DNA of 64,000 nucleotides from Schizochytrium sp. TIO01 (Eukaryota > Sar > Bigyra > Thraustochytrida > Thraustochytriidae), in NCBI GenBank assembly GCA_004764695.1, contig SMSO01000014.1, forward strand, positions 4,246,845-4,310,844. The letters run 5' to 3'. Within the stretch, counting starts at the first letter, position 1, and every line of letters starts with the position of its first letter. Made by a program: the position numbers and the translations under genes. Positions 9,996 through 20,185 of this stretch are shown here, one piece after another. The notes under the pieces were generated by a model. It did not search any database, was not told the DNA's origin, and saw nothing but the letters and a program-made list of their open reading frames with translations.

Positions 9996-12193
9996 ATGTT
10001 TGAAGTTCCAATAGACGCAAATTCGGGGGAATCAGAAAACTCAGTGAATATTGGCCGTCGAGCAGAATTCAACAAGACCCTTTTGGCATTCGACATTAAT
10101 AATCCTGGGACTGAAATCCGGTGGCTAGATAGGGTTTACTGTGATCAACACAGTGATACCGGATGGCACCTTAGGCTTATTAAAAATGGAAAAAGATTCG
10201 AAAGTGACTCATCTTTGCATTGCGGATCCAGAAGATGGGAAGTACTGAGAGATGATGATTTTGGAACTAATTGGGCAGATTCTGGTCTTGGTGCAGGTTC
10301 AGGTTTGTGCGCATTTTCTCTCATTGACTCGTCACAGATTCCTTACGATGCCGGATGCATCTCTGCTGTAGGAGAGGAGTCAAATAATACATCTGCTCAA
10401 ATCTGTACCCTTGCTCAGCAAATGGTCTTCAGTGGTCTTAAGCATCGGTGCAAAAGAGATAGTAACCACAATGCTAATCAGATCTACTTTGAAACTACAT
10501 ATGGTAATAACGCAGTTCATGTGGACGAGAAAGGACACTACTATAGACCTGCTGTTATTAGTTACAATCAACTGAGGTTATTTTGTACAGAGACAAGGTG
10601 TTATTGGAAACAAAATAAGTCGAGTCCTACTCAGTTTTTCATTATGCGGAGTCAAGGATTGTCTGATAGTACTGCTTCAATTAAGGATGCTTATTACACA
10701 AATGCGAAACATATGGTTGAAGTCTATGAACTCGAAGCTAGCACAAACGCTTGGAAGAAAAGAGGTTTTCTTGCTTATAAAGACTCACAACTATACATAA
10801 GTTCCAAACAGGAATCAAAGGAAACTGTCGGGTTTGTTATCCACACTGACGGATTAGTTTACTATGAGGCTGGATCCAAAACAAGTGATTTAGTGACCAA
10901 AGAAGGAACAGTCAGCACTACAAAGGTTGAACGAAATGTACTAACAAGAAAAATTTGGTTGAATCGCGATGTCATCAGTGAGAATTCAACAGCAATTATG
11001 AATGGAAATATTCAGCATGTACTTTCCGTTTCCGAGGATGTCTCAATTTACCGTGATACTGAATGGGTTTCTATTCGAACAACTTGTCCTAGCGGCTCAT
11101 TTTTTCATCAAGTCGATTTCTTCACTGATTTCTCTGACATTACATTTCTCTGTCTCCAGAATACAGCTTTGCTACACATCAGGAGAAGATCAAATTGAGA
11201 AAAAGATCACCTATGGAGAGTTTACGTTATGTCCAGATGAGATGGTTGTTGTTGGTATGAATGATACCCACACCACCTGTGACAAATTAGTGAAGAATTA
11301 CACAATACCATCAATTGGCTCAAGAGAGCCTTTGTCGCTCATCGGAGGAGCCATAAACACCCGAGAAGAAGTTACCCTATCAACAGTGCCTCGTGAAGAG
11401 CTATGGATTGGAAGTCCACTCCAAGCTTTGGAGTTCTCAGATGACAAACTCTTCGTTTGGTTCCAAAATAAAAACATACATGTCCAAGATCCAAGTATTG
11501 TACACTAAAACATCATTTTTTAATGGTGCCAAGTTCACAAATATATTATCACCTTTCGAGAAGGTGCTGTGTCAATCAATTGCTCCCGATCCAAATGCTT
11601 TTGTAAATTTTATAAAGTGTGTCAATAAAAAGTGTCAAGAAGGAATAAAAATTAACTGCGACGCAACTCCCAAATGGAGACTCTCTAAAAATGTCACTCC
11701 TATTAAAGTTACATTTAAAACATCAGGACTTTACACTTGCCCTCCTGACTATGTAATTACAGAAATTGAATGTACAAGTACCTCACACGAAGCCGGTGTG
11801 GCAACACCTTGTCAAACAATAGCTCTTACATGTAACAGCATTTTTTATGACGAAACTTTCGAACCTATTTCAAATGGCCCCAAAAGTCACGGCGATGATC
11901 CTTCAGGTGGCAGTAGTACGGGTGGTGGCAGTAGTACGGGTGGCGACAGTAGTAGTAGTTCAAGTAATGCCCCTTTGCAAAACATACTAATATATCTTGC
12001 AATCTCAATATCAGTTTGCATTGGCATGATCGGTTTATCACTCTTCTTCACATGTGTAGCTCCCGTTCAAAAGCAACGAGTGCAGGTAAATGCTTCTACT
12101 TACTTCAAAATGTTCATCTCTGACCCTCACAGTAATCAAATTTCAACAAATCGCCTTCAAAGAAGAAAACAAATGGAATTATATCAGTACTGA
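9996..12193 (+). pseudogene. Broken virus-type membrane glycoprotein gene
   Basis: Three consecutive plus frames (to 11198, about 11160-11508, and about 11505-12193) together describe one type I membrane protein of roughly 730 aa. It has a long Cys- and Asn-rich ectodomain with several N-x-S/T sites, a Gly/Ser-rich stalk around 11905-11970, a single hydrophobic helix (about 11984-12066) and a basic tail of about 40 residues. The frame changes near 11150-11170 and again just before 11506. The first in-frame ATG is 9996, but the frame is open further upstream into retrotransposon-like sequence and no signal peptide is visible. The N-terminus is therefore probably missing at the integration or rearrangement junction. 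No family is recognised; a virion surface role is inference. Confidence 0.55.
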
Positions 12194-12964
12194 ATCTGTG
12201 TTTGCGACGTCGACATCTAGCAAATATAATAGAACATACAAAGACTTGATGTGCCTTTTGTACCTCCAAAAATCTCCATATTTTATTCTCTTTGTAATCT
12301 TTAAGAACGAGTTTTGCTTCGATGTAGCTTGTCTGCGTTCTATTATATCTTCACCTATTCTTCTAATTTCTGGCATTGTTGTGTTGCTTGTGTGAAAAAG
12401 AATGTATGAAACATTCAACATATCTTTAATAAATCGCTTTAGAGGCAAGTCTTGTATGATACCTACTGCGATCCCAAGTGCGTTACAAATAGAAATATGT
12501 ATTGACCTACGTTCTGCATTTCCCATCATGCGATAGAGTCATCGGGTGAGCAGAAGTCTTTTGCATTACTCAATGCAGTGATGACATCAGTGACAGAATG
12601 TCGTGACTCAACATGGAACCAGGCTTTTAAGACAGTGTAAAGCAACTCTATATCTATAGGGTGTTGTACTGATCAGTATAAGACTAAAATCGTCCTCCAA
12701 CTGAAAGGCTTTCTGAACATATGCACAAGCCTTAGTGCAATCACCTTCGTAATCTCTAAGTAAAAAACCTAACAAAATACAGGAGATTATAGTTGATTGC
12801 AGAGTAACACTACCATAGTACCCGCTTAAAAATTTCTCCAGATGATCAATGGCGTCATGAAATCTGTTCTGTTTTAAAAATAAGTAAACAATAGCTTCAA
12901 TGGAACTCGCACGTTGTGCTTTAAAATGCTGAACGCAGTCACGTTCAAATACATTAACTGTCAT
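12179..12964 (-). pseudogene. Broken TPR-like gene of the viral block
   Basis: Two ORFs in one frame (12608-12964, ATG at 12964, and 12179-12529) are linked by about 80 bp where a different frame is open and protein-like. One gene with two compensating frameshifts, near 12620 and 12530, explains this. The N-terminal part is helical with a TPR-like look ('YLFLKQNRFHDAIDHLEKF'). Its 3' end overlaps the 3' end of the glycoprotein gene by about 15 bp. It is divergent from the 1249-aa gene with 34 bp between start codons, so the two probably share a promoter region. Function unknown. Confidence 0.5.
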
Positions 12965-12998
12965 TTCATTACTGACTAGTTAGTCGAAAGCGCTCATA

Positions 12999-15900
12999 AT
13001 GCTCATTCGTAAGGGTCTAGAAAACGACATTAGAATACTGAAGCATTCCTTAAAATATATCCAAGCAACCAAAAACAATCAGACTGACATGCTGGACAAG
13101 CTGAACCGTAAACTTGTTCAGGTCTCACAGCAAAAGAAAGACCTATCTACAGAAAATTCGAAATTAAAATCCCAGATTCTAGATAACATGGAAAGATATT
13201 CTTTTGACGAGAGTGAGGGTGGTGATGACTCCGATGGTTCGATCGACCCAGAATCGTTTAGGAATGGTCTCGAGGCTCTAAAGGAAGGAAATTTTATTTC
13301 AGAGACAGATGCTACAAACATTACAAACATTCTTTTACGTGCCGATACAGAAGATGAGGAAAACATAGTAAGACGTCTCATTTGGAAACTTTTGAAAGGT
13401 CAGGGTAGCGACGAGGGTAAGCATGATTTTCTGAGCTCCATTGATCCCTTAGAAAGAAGTAAAATAAAAGAAGCAGATTTCCAGCGTAAATTACTAGAGC
13501 TATTCAATTCAGGAAACCTTAAAGAGGATGAAATGGATGCCCTGATGGAAGTGATAGATGAATGTACATATGGTGAACAGAGAGACGCGATGCTGTCTAT
13601 TCTGAACTCAGTGATTAAGCACTATGACGAAACGATCCAATTCTCAGATAATGTTAGTATATGCTATCCAGAAATCAGCGGAGACACTACCAGACCTGAG
13701 AGAAAGGATATCATAGAACTAATAGTGAAAAGTCTCAAGGAAATTTTCGGTTCAGCTTTCAGTTCGGATCAAATAGTGTCTGGTGTCGAACAAATGAAGA
13801 CACTTTTAACGGAGATCAGTGCAGAAAACTTACAAACGTCCAATCTAATTGATTTAGTTACAAAGAAATTAGAAGAAATTAAAGATCTTCAAGACAAATG
13901 TGATACGAAGGATTTAACGAGCACTTTCACTGAAATGATTGAATTAGTAGATGGTGTGAAAGAGTTTCATTTTGACTCTGAAAATAAAGATCCTGTGTGG
14001 ATGCGACTTTTAACCTCAGGGAACGAACTACTTAATGAGAAGCTAACGACCTACGATTCATTAGTGAACACGCTCAATGAGATTCTTAAACGCCCGGTGA
14101 CTACCGAAAACGTTGCTCAGCTGAAGAGTCAACTTGACAACCTAAAGACAGACTTCATCGAGGAAATCGAAACGATCGCAGGTTACAAGAAGAACATTGC
14201 TACTATTGCGAGCAAGCTAAACTCTGTGGAAAGCTTAGAATTATTTGAACAAGTCAAAACTATTGAAACCAGACTGTCTAAGTTTAAAACTAATTTAGAA
14301 AGTGCTCAAACGCCAGTTCAAGAATTACCGGAGGAAAACGAAGTTACTGAAGTAACTCCTGAAATACCACCTCCTCCACCTTCGAGAGCTATTCCAAATC
14401 CTCCCGCCCTGCAGAGAAATCTGCTTTCGTCGCGAGTCTCTACTTTGAAGGCACCAAAAGGTGAAATAAAATTGATCGACCCAGAATTGTACGATTTTCT
14501 GCTGAAGATTGCGGGTCTACCAAAGGAAGAAGGAAGTGGAGACATTCCTCACGTGAACAAGTCCCTTGATGCGTCTTCTTTAATGATTCCGAACCTACAT
14601 GAGTTGACAACAGGATACTACCATCTCAACACTTTGTATGAGAATACGAAGGCCCTCTTGATAAAGGGAACCGAAGAAGCAAAGGAGGCCTTGGAATCTG
14701 CGAAGAATGTGACAACGTTCGGGCGTTGGTCGAACTACACAGTCTATGCGAGATACATTATCTATAAGTTTATTCTTCTCCAAGATAAGAATAAGAAGAC
14801 TACTCTGACTAGCTTGGTAATTGCTTTGGGATTAAGAACAGAAGACGCAACCATCGGTCGTCTCGCAGAAGCAATCATCTCAAGAATTATTGAGTCAGAC
14901 ACTATCTCATCTAAGCAAGAAATAGAACTCAAAGGTGCTCAAGAAGAGGAGAGGCTTGCAAAGGAACAAGAATTGATCCTTCAATCTACGGAATTAGTAG
15001 ATCTTTCTTCATTGAGCAATGAGAATGTTCAAGAACTTGCATTTCAGGAATTAGGATCGAATAATGTCATGACGTCTGCAATGACCCCTTTGGAAATTAC
15101 AAAGCTTTTCCAGGATGATGGAGCTTCTATTGGTGCCCTTCGATTCCTCTTCTATGAGATGTTTACTGAGTATGATGATAACAATGTCATCATTGCTCCT
15201 GATGAGTCGGACATCAGTAATGATCGCTTAGAATCAATGATTAGACAATCAAACGTCCTCGAATCTCAAAAGACAAAATCGAAGACTTCATTCGACATGA
15301 ACTACATCGAGAATAACAAATTTAAAAACCCAATTGTTGTTGAAGCTGATGACGAACTGTTACGTATCTTGGATTTGGTATTCAAGAAAGCAGATAGTTC
15401 GGATCTTACAGATGACGATATCGATAATCAGACATTTGCTTACTTTTACCGGTCAATGATCGGACCTTTTGCACAGTATAAGGATACAATTATCGATGGG
15501 ACAGAAATGGAAAAGCTGGTCTCGTTAGTAACGGGACGCCTCCGAAAAATCTTGACTCTTCTTAAGCATAGTGAGCAAATTATGAATCAGAAGAAGATAC
15601 AATTTGAAGAAATTGACTCACTACAGTTCACTAACAAAAATATCAACGATTTTATTGATGAGATTAGATTTCTGTTGTTGAATCTGGTCTCTTTGAAGGA
15701 AGCGAACTTTACAGGTGCAGCGAAGAAAGAAGTAGAATATTTGCATATTCTCTTCAGAGTAGTTGGAATTGAGGCAACCTTTAGAAATGTCCTGTATCGT
15801 CGCCTCTTCCTGATTGCCGATAAGAAAGAGCACCGAGAAATCGTGGAGGAGGATATGATCCCCAATGGATTTTCAATGGTTGGTGCCTTGGATTTGGCGC

Positions 15901-16748
15901 CATTAATGCTTTTGAAAACAATTAATACACTTTGTGGGAAAAAGGAGTTCACAGATGACGAAGTGAAACAATACCTCGCAGTGGAAGTATTGACACTGAT
16001 GAATTTCTTCACAGGGCACTTTGAAGGACATAATCAAGGTGATCTAGAAGAAATCTTTAGCAAGTCAGATGTTAAGAATTTCCGTACTATTGTCTCACCG
16101 CGAGAGGGAATGACGGCAAATGTGACCCCGCTTGTCTGTCATGACGTAGTACCAGCACTCTTTAATAAGGTTAGCCAAAAGGTCACGCCTTTTGATGTAG
16201 AACTAAAAATGGCCTGGAAAAAAACTGATAAAAACTCATTTGTGAACATTGGTGATCCATATGTTTCAAGAATGGAGTCTTTGAAAATCTTTCAGTTAAT
16301 TCAACAAAGACTCGGCGATCTAAAACCAATTTTCCCTGAAATTGCAACGCAAATATCATCTATTTCAGAACTTAAGACTCTTCAAATTTATGACACAAAG
16401 CAAGAGGAAGCTCAATCAGTGGAACTTGTCGGTGACATCTACACAACTAGTGAAGAGAAAAAGTTTGCTCTGAAGTTCATTGTCAAGAATTTATTAGTTG
16501 AGAATGAATACTTCAAATTAGACAATCCCACTAAAAATTTACCCAAGGTCACCCCGAGTGCGTCACAACAGTCTTGTATTCTAACGTTATTTCTGAATGA
16601 TTACATCAAGGTTTGCTTACACCAAGATTCGTATAACTTACTTCCAAAAGAAAAATTTCAATCTGAACTTCAGTTTGCAGGAAACATCTTTGGTGAGGAT
16701 CAGGATATTGTATCTTTAGTATTGGGCGTAATGAGGGAGGAGCCTTAA
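12999..16748 (+). CDS. 1249-aa coiled-coil protein of the viral block, unknown function
   Basis: Intact 1249-aa frame with ATG at 12999. Residues about 1-65 are a heptad-rich coiled coil, followed by an acidic Ser/Asp stretch. The middle is charged and predominantly helical, with many Glu/Lys-rich segments. A short Pro-rich linker ('PPPPPSRAIPNPP') lies near residues 462-474. The C-terminal 700 residues look like an all-helical folded domain. No transmembrane segment, signal peptide or enzyme motif was found. The size and its intact state among broken neighbours make it notable. In large DNA viruses such proteins are often virion or scaffold components, but that is only analogy. It may share the promoter region with the divergent TPR-like gene. 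Confidence 0.75.
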   Translation: MLIRKGLENDIRILKHSLKYIQATKNNQTDMLDKLNRKLVQVSQQKKDLSTENSKLKSQILDNMERYSFDESEGGDDSDGSIDPESFRNGLEALKEGNFISETDATNITNILLRADTEDEENIVRRLIWKLLKGQGSDEGKHDFLSSIDPLERSKIKEADFQRKLLELFNSGNLKEDEMDALMEVIDECTYGEQRDAMLSILNSVIKHYDETIQFSDNVSICYPEISGDTTRPERKDIIELIVKSLKEIFGSAFSSDQIVSGVEQMKTLLTEISAENLQTSNLIDLVTKKLEEIKDLQDKCDTKDLTSTFTEMIELVDGVKEFHFDSENKDPVWMRLLTSGNELLNEKLTTYDSLVNTLNEILKRPVTTENVAQLKSQLDNLKTDFIEEIETIAGYKKNIATIASKLNSVESLELFEQVKTIETRLSKFKTNLESAQTPVQELPEENEVTEVTPEIPPPPPSRAIPNPPALQRNLLSSRVSTLKAPKGEIKLIDPELYDFLLKIAGLPKEEGSGDIPHVNKSLDASSLMIPNLHELTTGYYHLNTLYENTKALLIKGTEEAKEALESAKNVTTFGRWSNYTVYARYIIYKFILLQDKNKKTTLTSLVIALGLRTEDATIGRLAEAIISRIIESDTISSKQEIELKGAQEEERLAKEQELILQSTELVDLSSLSNENVQELAFQELGSNNVMTSAMTPLEITKLFQDDGASIGALRFLFYEMFTEYDDNNVIIAPDESDISNDRLESMIRQSNVLESQKTKSKTSFDMNYIENNKFKNPIVVEADDELLRILDLVFKKADSSDLTDDDIDNQTFAYFYRSMIGPFAQYKDTIIDGTEMEKLVSLVTGRLRKILTLLKHSEQIMNQKKIQFEEIDSLQFTNKNINDFIDEIRFLLLNLVSLKEANFTGAAKKEVEYLHILFRVVGIEATFRNVLYRRLFLIADKKEHREIVEEDMIPNGFSMVGALDLAPLMLLKTINTLCGKKEFTDDEVKQYLAVEVLTLMNFFTGHFEGHNQGDLEEIFSKSDVKNFRTIVSPREGMTANVTPLVCHDVVPALFNKVSQKVTPFDVELKMAWKKTDKNSFVNIGDPYVSRMESLKIFQLIQQRLGDLKPIFPEIATQISSISELKTLQIYDTKQEEAQSVELVGDIYTTSEEKKFALKFIVKNLLVENEYFKLDNPTKNLPKVTPSASQQSCILTLFLNDYIKVCLHQDSYNLLPKEKFQSELQFAGNIFGEDQDIVSLVLGVMREEP

Positions 16749-16853
16749 TTACCTCCCTTTGTTAAAATATCTTGAAAGACAGATTACAGGGAACTTTCAA
16801 ATTAGGATTTAAATTAATGAAGTATCATATCTTCTTCTATTCTGTATGAACAA

Positions 16854-16881
16854 TATTATTATTATTATTATTAAAAACTAA
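16854..16881. terminator. (ATT)n plus TTATTAAAAACTAA between convergent genes
   Basis: An ATT repeat leads into the 14-mer TTATTAAAAACTAA (16868-16881) in the gap between the convergent 1249-aa gene (end 16748) and the kinase-like gene (end 16914). The same 14-mer recurs at 20108-20121, also in a gene 3' region. A transcription-end or polyadenylation role is inference. Confidence 0.35.
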
Positions 16882-16913
16882 GCGAACCATGACCTTGAAA
16901 TGGCTTGGCTTTA

Positions 16914-19463
16914 TTAGACAATCTCGTTGTTCTCTAGATGCGCCTCTGTATTGTTGGTCCTTGACAAAGTCCGGAAATCCTTTGCCGCGTCAATGCCAAA
17001 TGCCTCCGCGAGCAGGTTAAAATCTTCTTCGCGGAGGGCTTCGCTGCGAGACTTCTTGCTGCGCTCCAGGTCGATAAACTTCACATTGCTAGCATCATCG
17101 ACAACAATATTCCGCAATGCCACATCTCCATGGATAAAACCAGCCTTATGGATCTTGTCGAGAGCTAAAGCAGCCTTCCAGTACAGTTCCTCAAGTCCAC
17201 CGTACTCTTCTAATTCCTGCGTATGTAGATCGCACAGTGATTTACCACACTGCTCCGTCGCAAAAACTACCAGGTTCAGAGTCTCGTCGAGACCGCAAGC
17301 TGTTACCCGTGGTACTACATCACCCTGCAGCGCGTGCAGAGCTGCGTATACTTGACCCTCATGTCCAAGTGCATACGCAGAATCATGCAGTGCGTAAGTC
17401 GTCTTGACGAAGCTAGAGACGCCGTTGATCATGATGTCCGGATATCCTACAGCTTTACCGCCCAGAACAGTTCGCATATTGGGGGTCTCCAAGTTAGGGC
17501 CCAGTCGAAACGCAGCAAAGACGGCAGCATTTCTTTGTGGTCCACGATTTCTAGATCTGCGTGCCCTTGTGGAGTTGCCATTCCGACTTGTACTATTGTT
17601 AGTACTGGTGCTAGAACTGCCTTCCGAAGAACGTTGTTCGACTGAAACAACGACTTTGCCTTTTATAATATTATCCACAGTTTCTTTTGTGTCTTCACTT
17701 CCGTCCTTTAGCCATTCTAAGTTCATATTACCACGGGTAGGGTTGTGATCTTTAAGTGCACGATAGAGAAAAACGAGCCACGCTTGACCAAGTGACCAGT
17801 TCCCTGGATTGGAACGACCTTCGTTATCGTTTCTATTTGAGTAGAAAGCTTCGCTCACCTTAACAGTCCGATTTTTGGAATCGCGACGGAAAAAGTACGT
17901 CTGCGGTCCATTCGTCAATGCACCAAAATTAACGGCTGTAGACACCATGTAAAGACAAAGTTGGGCAACGGAACTCCCTATAGTACGAATAACCAGACTT
18001 CTCCTCTTCGCGGCGCGAGGAGGAGGTTCTCTCACTTCAGTTTCTTCAATGACCTGTTTAAAATACTCGTATTTATCAGGATTTTCCTTTTTTGCAACCT
18101 CTTTGTTTCTAGGTGCCCACTTTTCGAAGTAGTACCTATTAATCAGATCAATAGGATGTTCCTTCAAGGTTTCAGGTGTCTTGCACTCGAGCATAGTCAA
18201 TATTGCCTTGGTCAGCAGAGTATTAAGCTCAGCAGATAGATTTTCGCGCACTTTTCCTCTCGTTTTATCCTCATCCCTCAGTTGCTTACGAATCTTCTCC
18301 TCCTTCGTCTTATCCTTGACAGATATTTGCATATCAACCCTTCGATGATAAATAGACGCTGCAACTTGTATTGCTGCTTCCATTTTTGTGTCGATCGCAA
18401 AGTTTCCGTCGTTCGTGTATGTAATTACATCCTTTAGAACATTCTTCATTCCAGCCTTTAAAATGTACCCTAATATCTTCATCATGTATCCATGAACTTC
18501 AGATTCTGGGAAACAATCATACGAATCAGACTCCAGAGCATAACATTCCTCAATGAACATTTTCCTCTTTCTGGAGAACAGTTCAATTGCAGCATCAGAC
18601 TCGGGATCCTTCTCAATTTCCCAACCTTCAGCGTAGAGTGGCATGAAGTATTCAGGGACCTCTGTCGTAGCTTTCGACATCTGTGATGTCTGGGCTTTTC
18701 GACCCTTCGGCTTCTCGCGTTGTGCGGAACTTTCGGCAGCGGACTGGCTCACAGCAACTCGCTTTGCTCTATCATCGAATGAGTCTTCGCGGTCCTCTTC
18801 GTCTTCGCGGTCCTCTTCGTCTTCATTCTCTACGTCTTGACGGTTCCTTTTCGACGTTGTTGAAAAGATTCGCTTGGTTTCGATCGTTGCTGGATCTTGA
18901 GCGAAGTGATCCCAGATGGTTGCAGTGTCTTCGAAATTAAGAATTTTCTTGATTAACTTTCTCGAAAAGGTATTGTTTGCAGCTTGATCCTTATTTGGGA
19001 GGAGGCATCCTTCATCGCCAAGTTGCTCAATGCGAGAACGCAAACTTTTCTCTGAGCCTTTATCTTGAATAAGCTCTAGCATCTGTTCGTCGTCATTAAC
19101 GAGAGCGATGACCTCCTCCGCAGACATTTGGCTGATAACTTCCGGAGTCAGTGAAGTAGGACGGCTGGACGAAGAAGAGGGTTCCCAGATGGTTGTAGAC
19201 CTTTGCAAATCCGCGATTCTCTGGGTTAACTCTTCTGAAAAGTCGTCGTTTGCAGCTTGATCCTTATTTGGGAGGAGGCTTCCTTCGTTGGTAAAAGCGA
19301 AAATTTGAGAGGTTAACTTTCGAATCAAGCCTTTATGTTGAATAAGCTCTAGCATACGTTCGTCGTCGTCAACGAGAGCGATGAGCTCCTCCACAGACAT
19401 TTGACCGATATCTTCCTGAGTCAGTGGAGGAGGAGGACGGCTGGACGAAGAAGAGGGTAGCAT
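16914..19463 (-). CDS. Large protein with C-terminal kinase-like domain
   Basis: An 849-aa protein from the ATG at 19463. The frame is open without ATG for 88 more codons upstream, so an upstream exon is possible. Residues about 1-190 are two tandem copies of a 92-aa module ('MSxEExIALVxDDE', 'LLPNKDQAAN'). An acidic disordered stretch (EDEEDREDEEDRED-like) follows, then a helical middle region. The last 200 residues resemble a protein-kinase-like fold: 'HGDVALRNIVV' (His778, Asp780, Asn785) is the catalytic loop, and 'IDLERS' (Asp798) replaces DFG. The N-lobe is hard to define and no clear Gly-rich loop is seen. This HGD...N/IDLE form is seen in atypical kinases such as those in fungi, Crinkler effectors and Bud32/RIO-like proteins. 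Substrate unknown; it may be viral or acquired from a host. Confidence 0.65.
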   Translation of the reverse strand: MLPSSSSSRPPPPLTQEDIGQMSVEELIALVDDDERMLELIQHKGLIRKLTSQIFAFTNEGSLLPNKDQAANDDFSEELTQRIADLQRSTTIWEPSSSSSRPTSLTPEVISQMSAEEVIALVNDDEQMLELIQDKGSEKSLRSRIEQLGDEGCLLPNKDQAANNTFSRKLIKKILNFEDTATIWDHFAQDPATIETKRIFSTTSKRNRQDVENEDEEDREDEEDREDSFDDRAKRVAVSQSAAESSAQREKPKGRKAQTSQMSKATTEVPEYFMPLYAEGWEIEKDPESDAAIELFSRKRKMFIEECYALESDSYDCFPESEVHGYMMKILGYILKAGMKNVLKDVITYTNDGNFAIDTKMEAAIQVAASIYHRRVDMQISVKDKTKEEKIRKQLRDEDKTRGKVRENLSAELNTLLTKAILTMLECKTPETLKEHPIDLINRYYFEKWAPRNKEVAKKENPDKYEYFKQVIEETEVREPPPRAAKRRSLVIRTIGSSVAQLCLYMVSTAVNFGALTNGPQTYFFRRDSKNRTVKVSEAFYSNRNDNEGRSNPGNWSLGQAWLVFLYRALKDHNPTRGNMNLEWLKDGSEDTKETVDNIIKGKVVVSVEQRSSEGSSSTSTNNSTSRNGNSTRARRSRNRGPQRNAAVFAAFRLGPNLETPNMRTVLGGKAVGYPDIMINGVSSFVKTTYALHDSAYALGHEGQVYAALHALQGDVVPRVTACGLDETLNLVVFATEQCGKSLCDLHTQELEEYGGLEELYWKAALALDKIHKAGFIHGDVALRNIVVDDASNVKFIDLERSKKSRSEALREEDFNLLAEAFGIDAAKDFRTLSRTNNTEAHLENNEIV
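18899..19449 (-). repeat. 276-bp in-frame tandem duplication inside the kinase-like gene
   Basis: The sequence ACGGCTGGACGAAGAAGAGGG recurs in near-identical form at about 19161 and 19437. The intervening 276 bp (92 codons) is repeated with substitutions, for example GCAGCTTGATCCTTATTTGGG near 18979 and 19253. The two units encode the two N-terminal modules of the kinase-like protein. Confidence 0.8.
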
Positions 19464-20185
19464 GGCTCTCCCTGCTGATGCGACGGCAGAGATACCGCGT
19501 CTAAGTACCGATCGCTTGCCCCTTCCAGCATCACCGCCGCGTCTTTGGTCAGTTGTCAGCCATTTTCCTTGTTTCGGTTTTGCAGGGCTATTTGCTTTTT
19601 CTTTTGCTGGAGTGAAGGCGCGTGCAGCAGCAGTGGAAACAGAGGTAGTGTGATGTGAGGGGGAAAGAAGAAGGAAAACTTTACTTTCGTCTATCACTGT
19701 CGATAGAATTAAATCTACTCTACTCAAAGTCCTCTAATGACACTAGATAGTACCTTCCTAGTATCTACTTGACTCCTTTCTTTTCTTTTTTTCAATTAAA
19801 AAATAAAATAAAAGATAGTTTGCCTAATTGATTAAGTATCTGAACTGTTTAAAAAAAAATAAGTCGTCTTTTTTTGTCTACCAGAGAGATGGGAAACACA
19901 AAAAGTATAGGTGTGTAGGTTGTGTATTCTTTCCCCGCTCGACTTGAGAAAAGCGTACCCCTGTTTCATAAAAGGGTAGCTCGTAGGATAGTTGAGTCAT
20001 TCTGAACTCCGAGAATGCGGTTCCAATAAATCAAGAATTAATGAAGGGAGTGGAAAACTCCTAATTGACCAGTAAACTAAACTATTCATTTCTTTTCTTT
20101 TCTTTTCTTATTAAAAACTAAATAGTCGACTCCCAGATATAAGGTTGGTTACCTTTTTTTTTTCTCTTTCGTGTTTTTAATCTTG
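19464..20185. other. Non-coding gap in the viral block
   Basis: No gene beyond the open upstream extension of the kinase-like frame (to 19727). AT-rich and pyrimidine-rich runs occur at 19778-19815 and 20088-20107 (TTTTC repeats). The 14-mer TTATTAAAAACTAA lies at 20108-20121, just 3' of the dehydrogenase-like gene. Confidence 0.6.
20108..20121. terminator. Second copy of TTATTAAAAACTAA
   Basis: Exact match to 16868-16881. It lies about 65 bp beyond the stop of the dehydrogenase-like gene, after a (TTTTC)n tract. A 3'-end signal is plausible, not shown. Confidence 0.35.
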
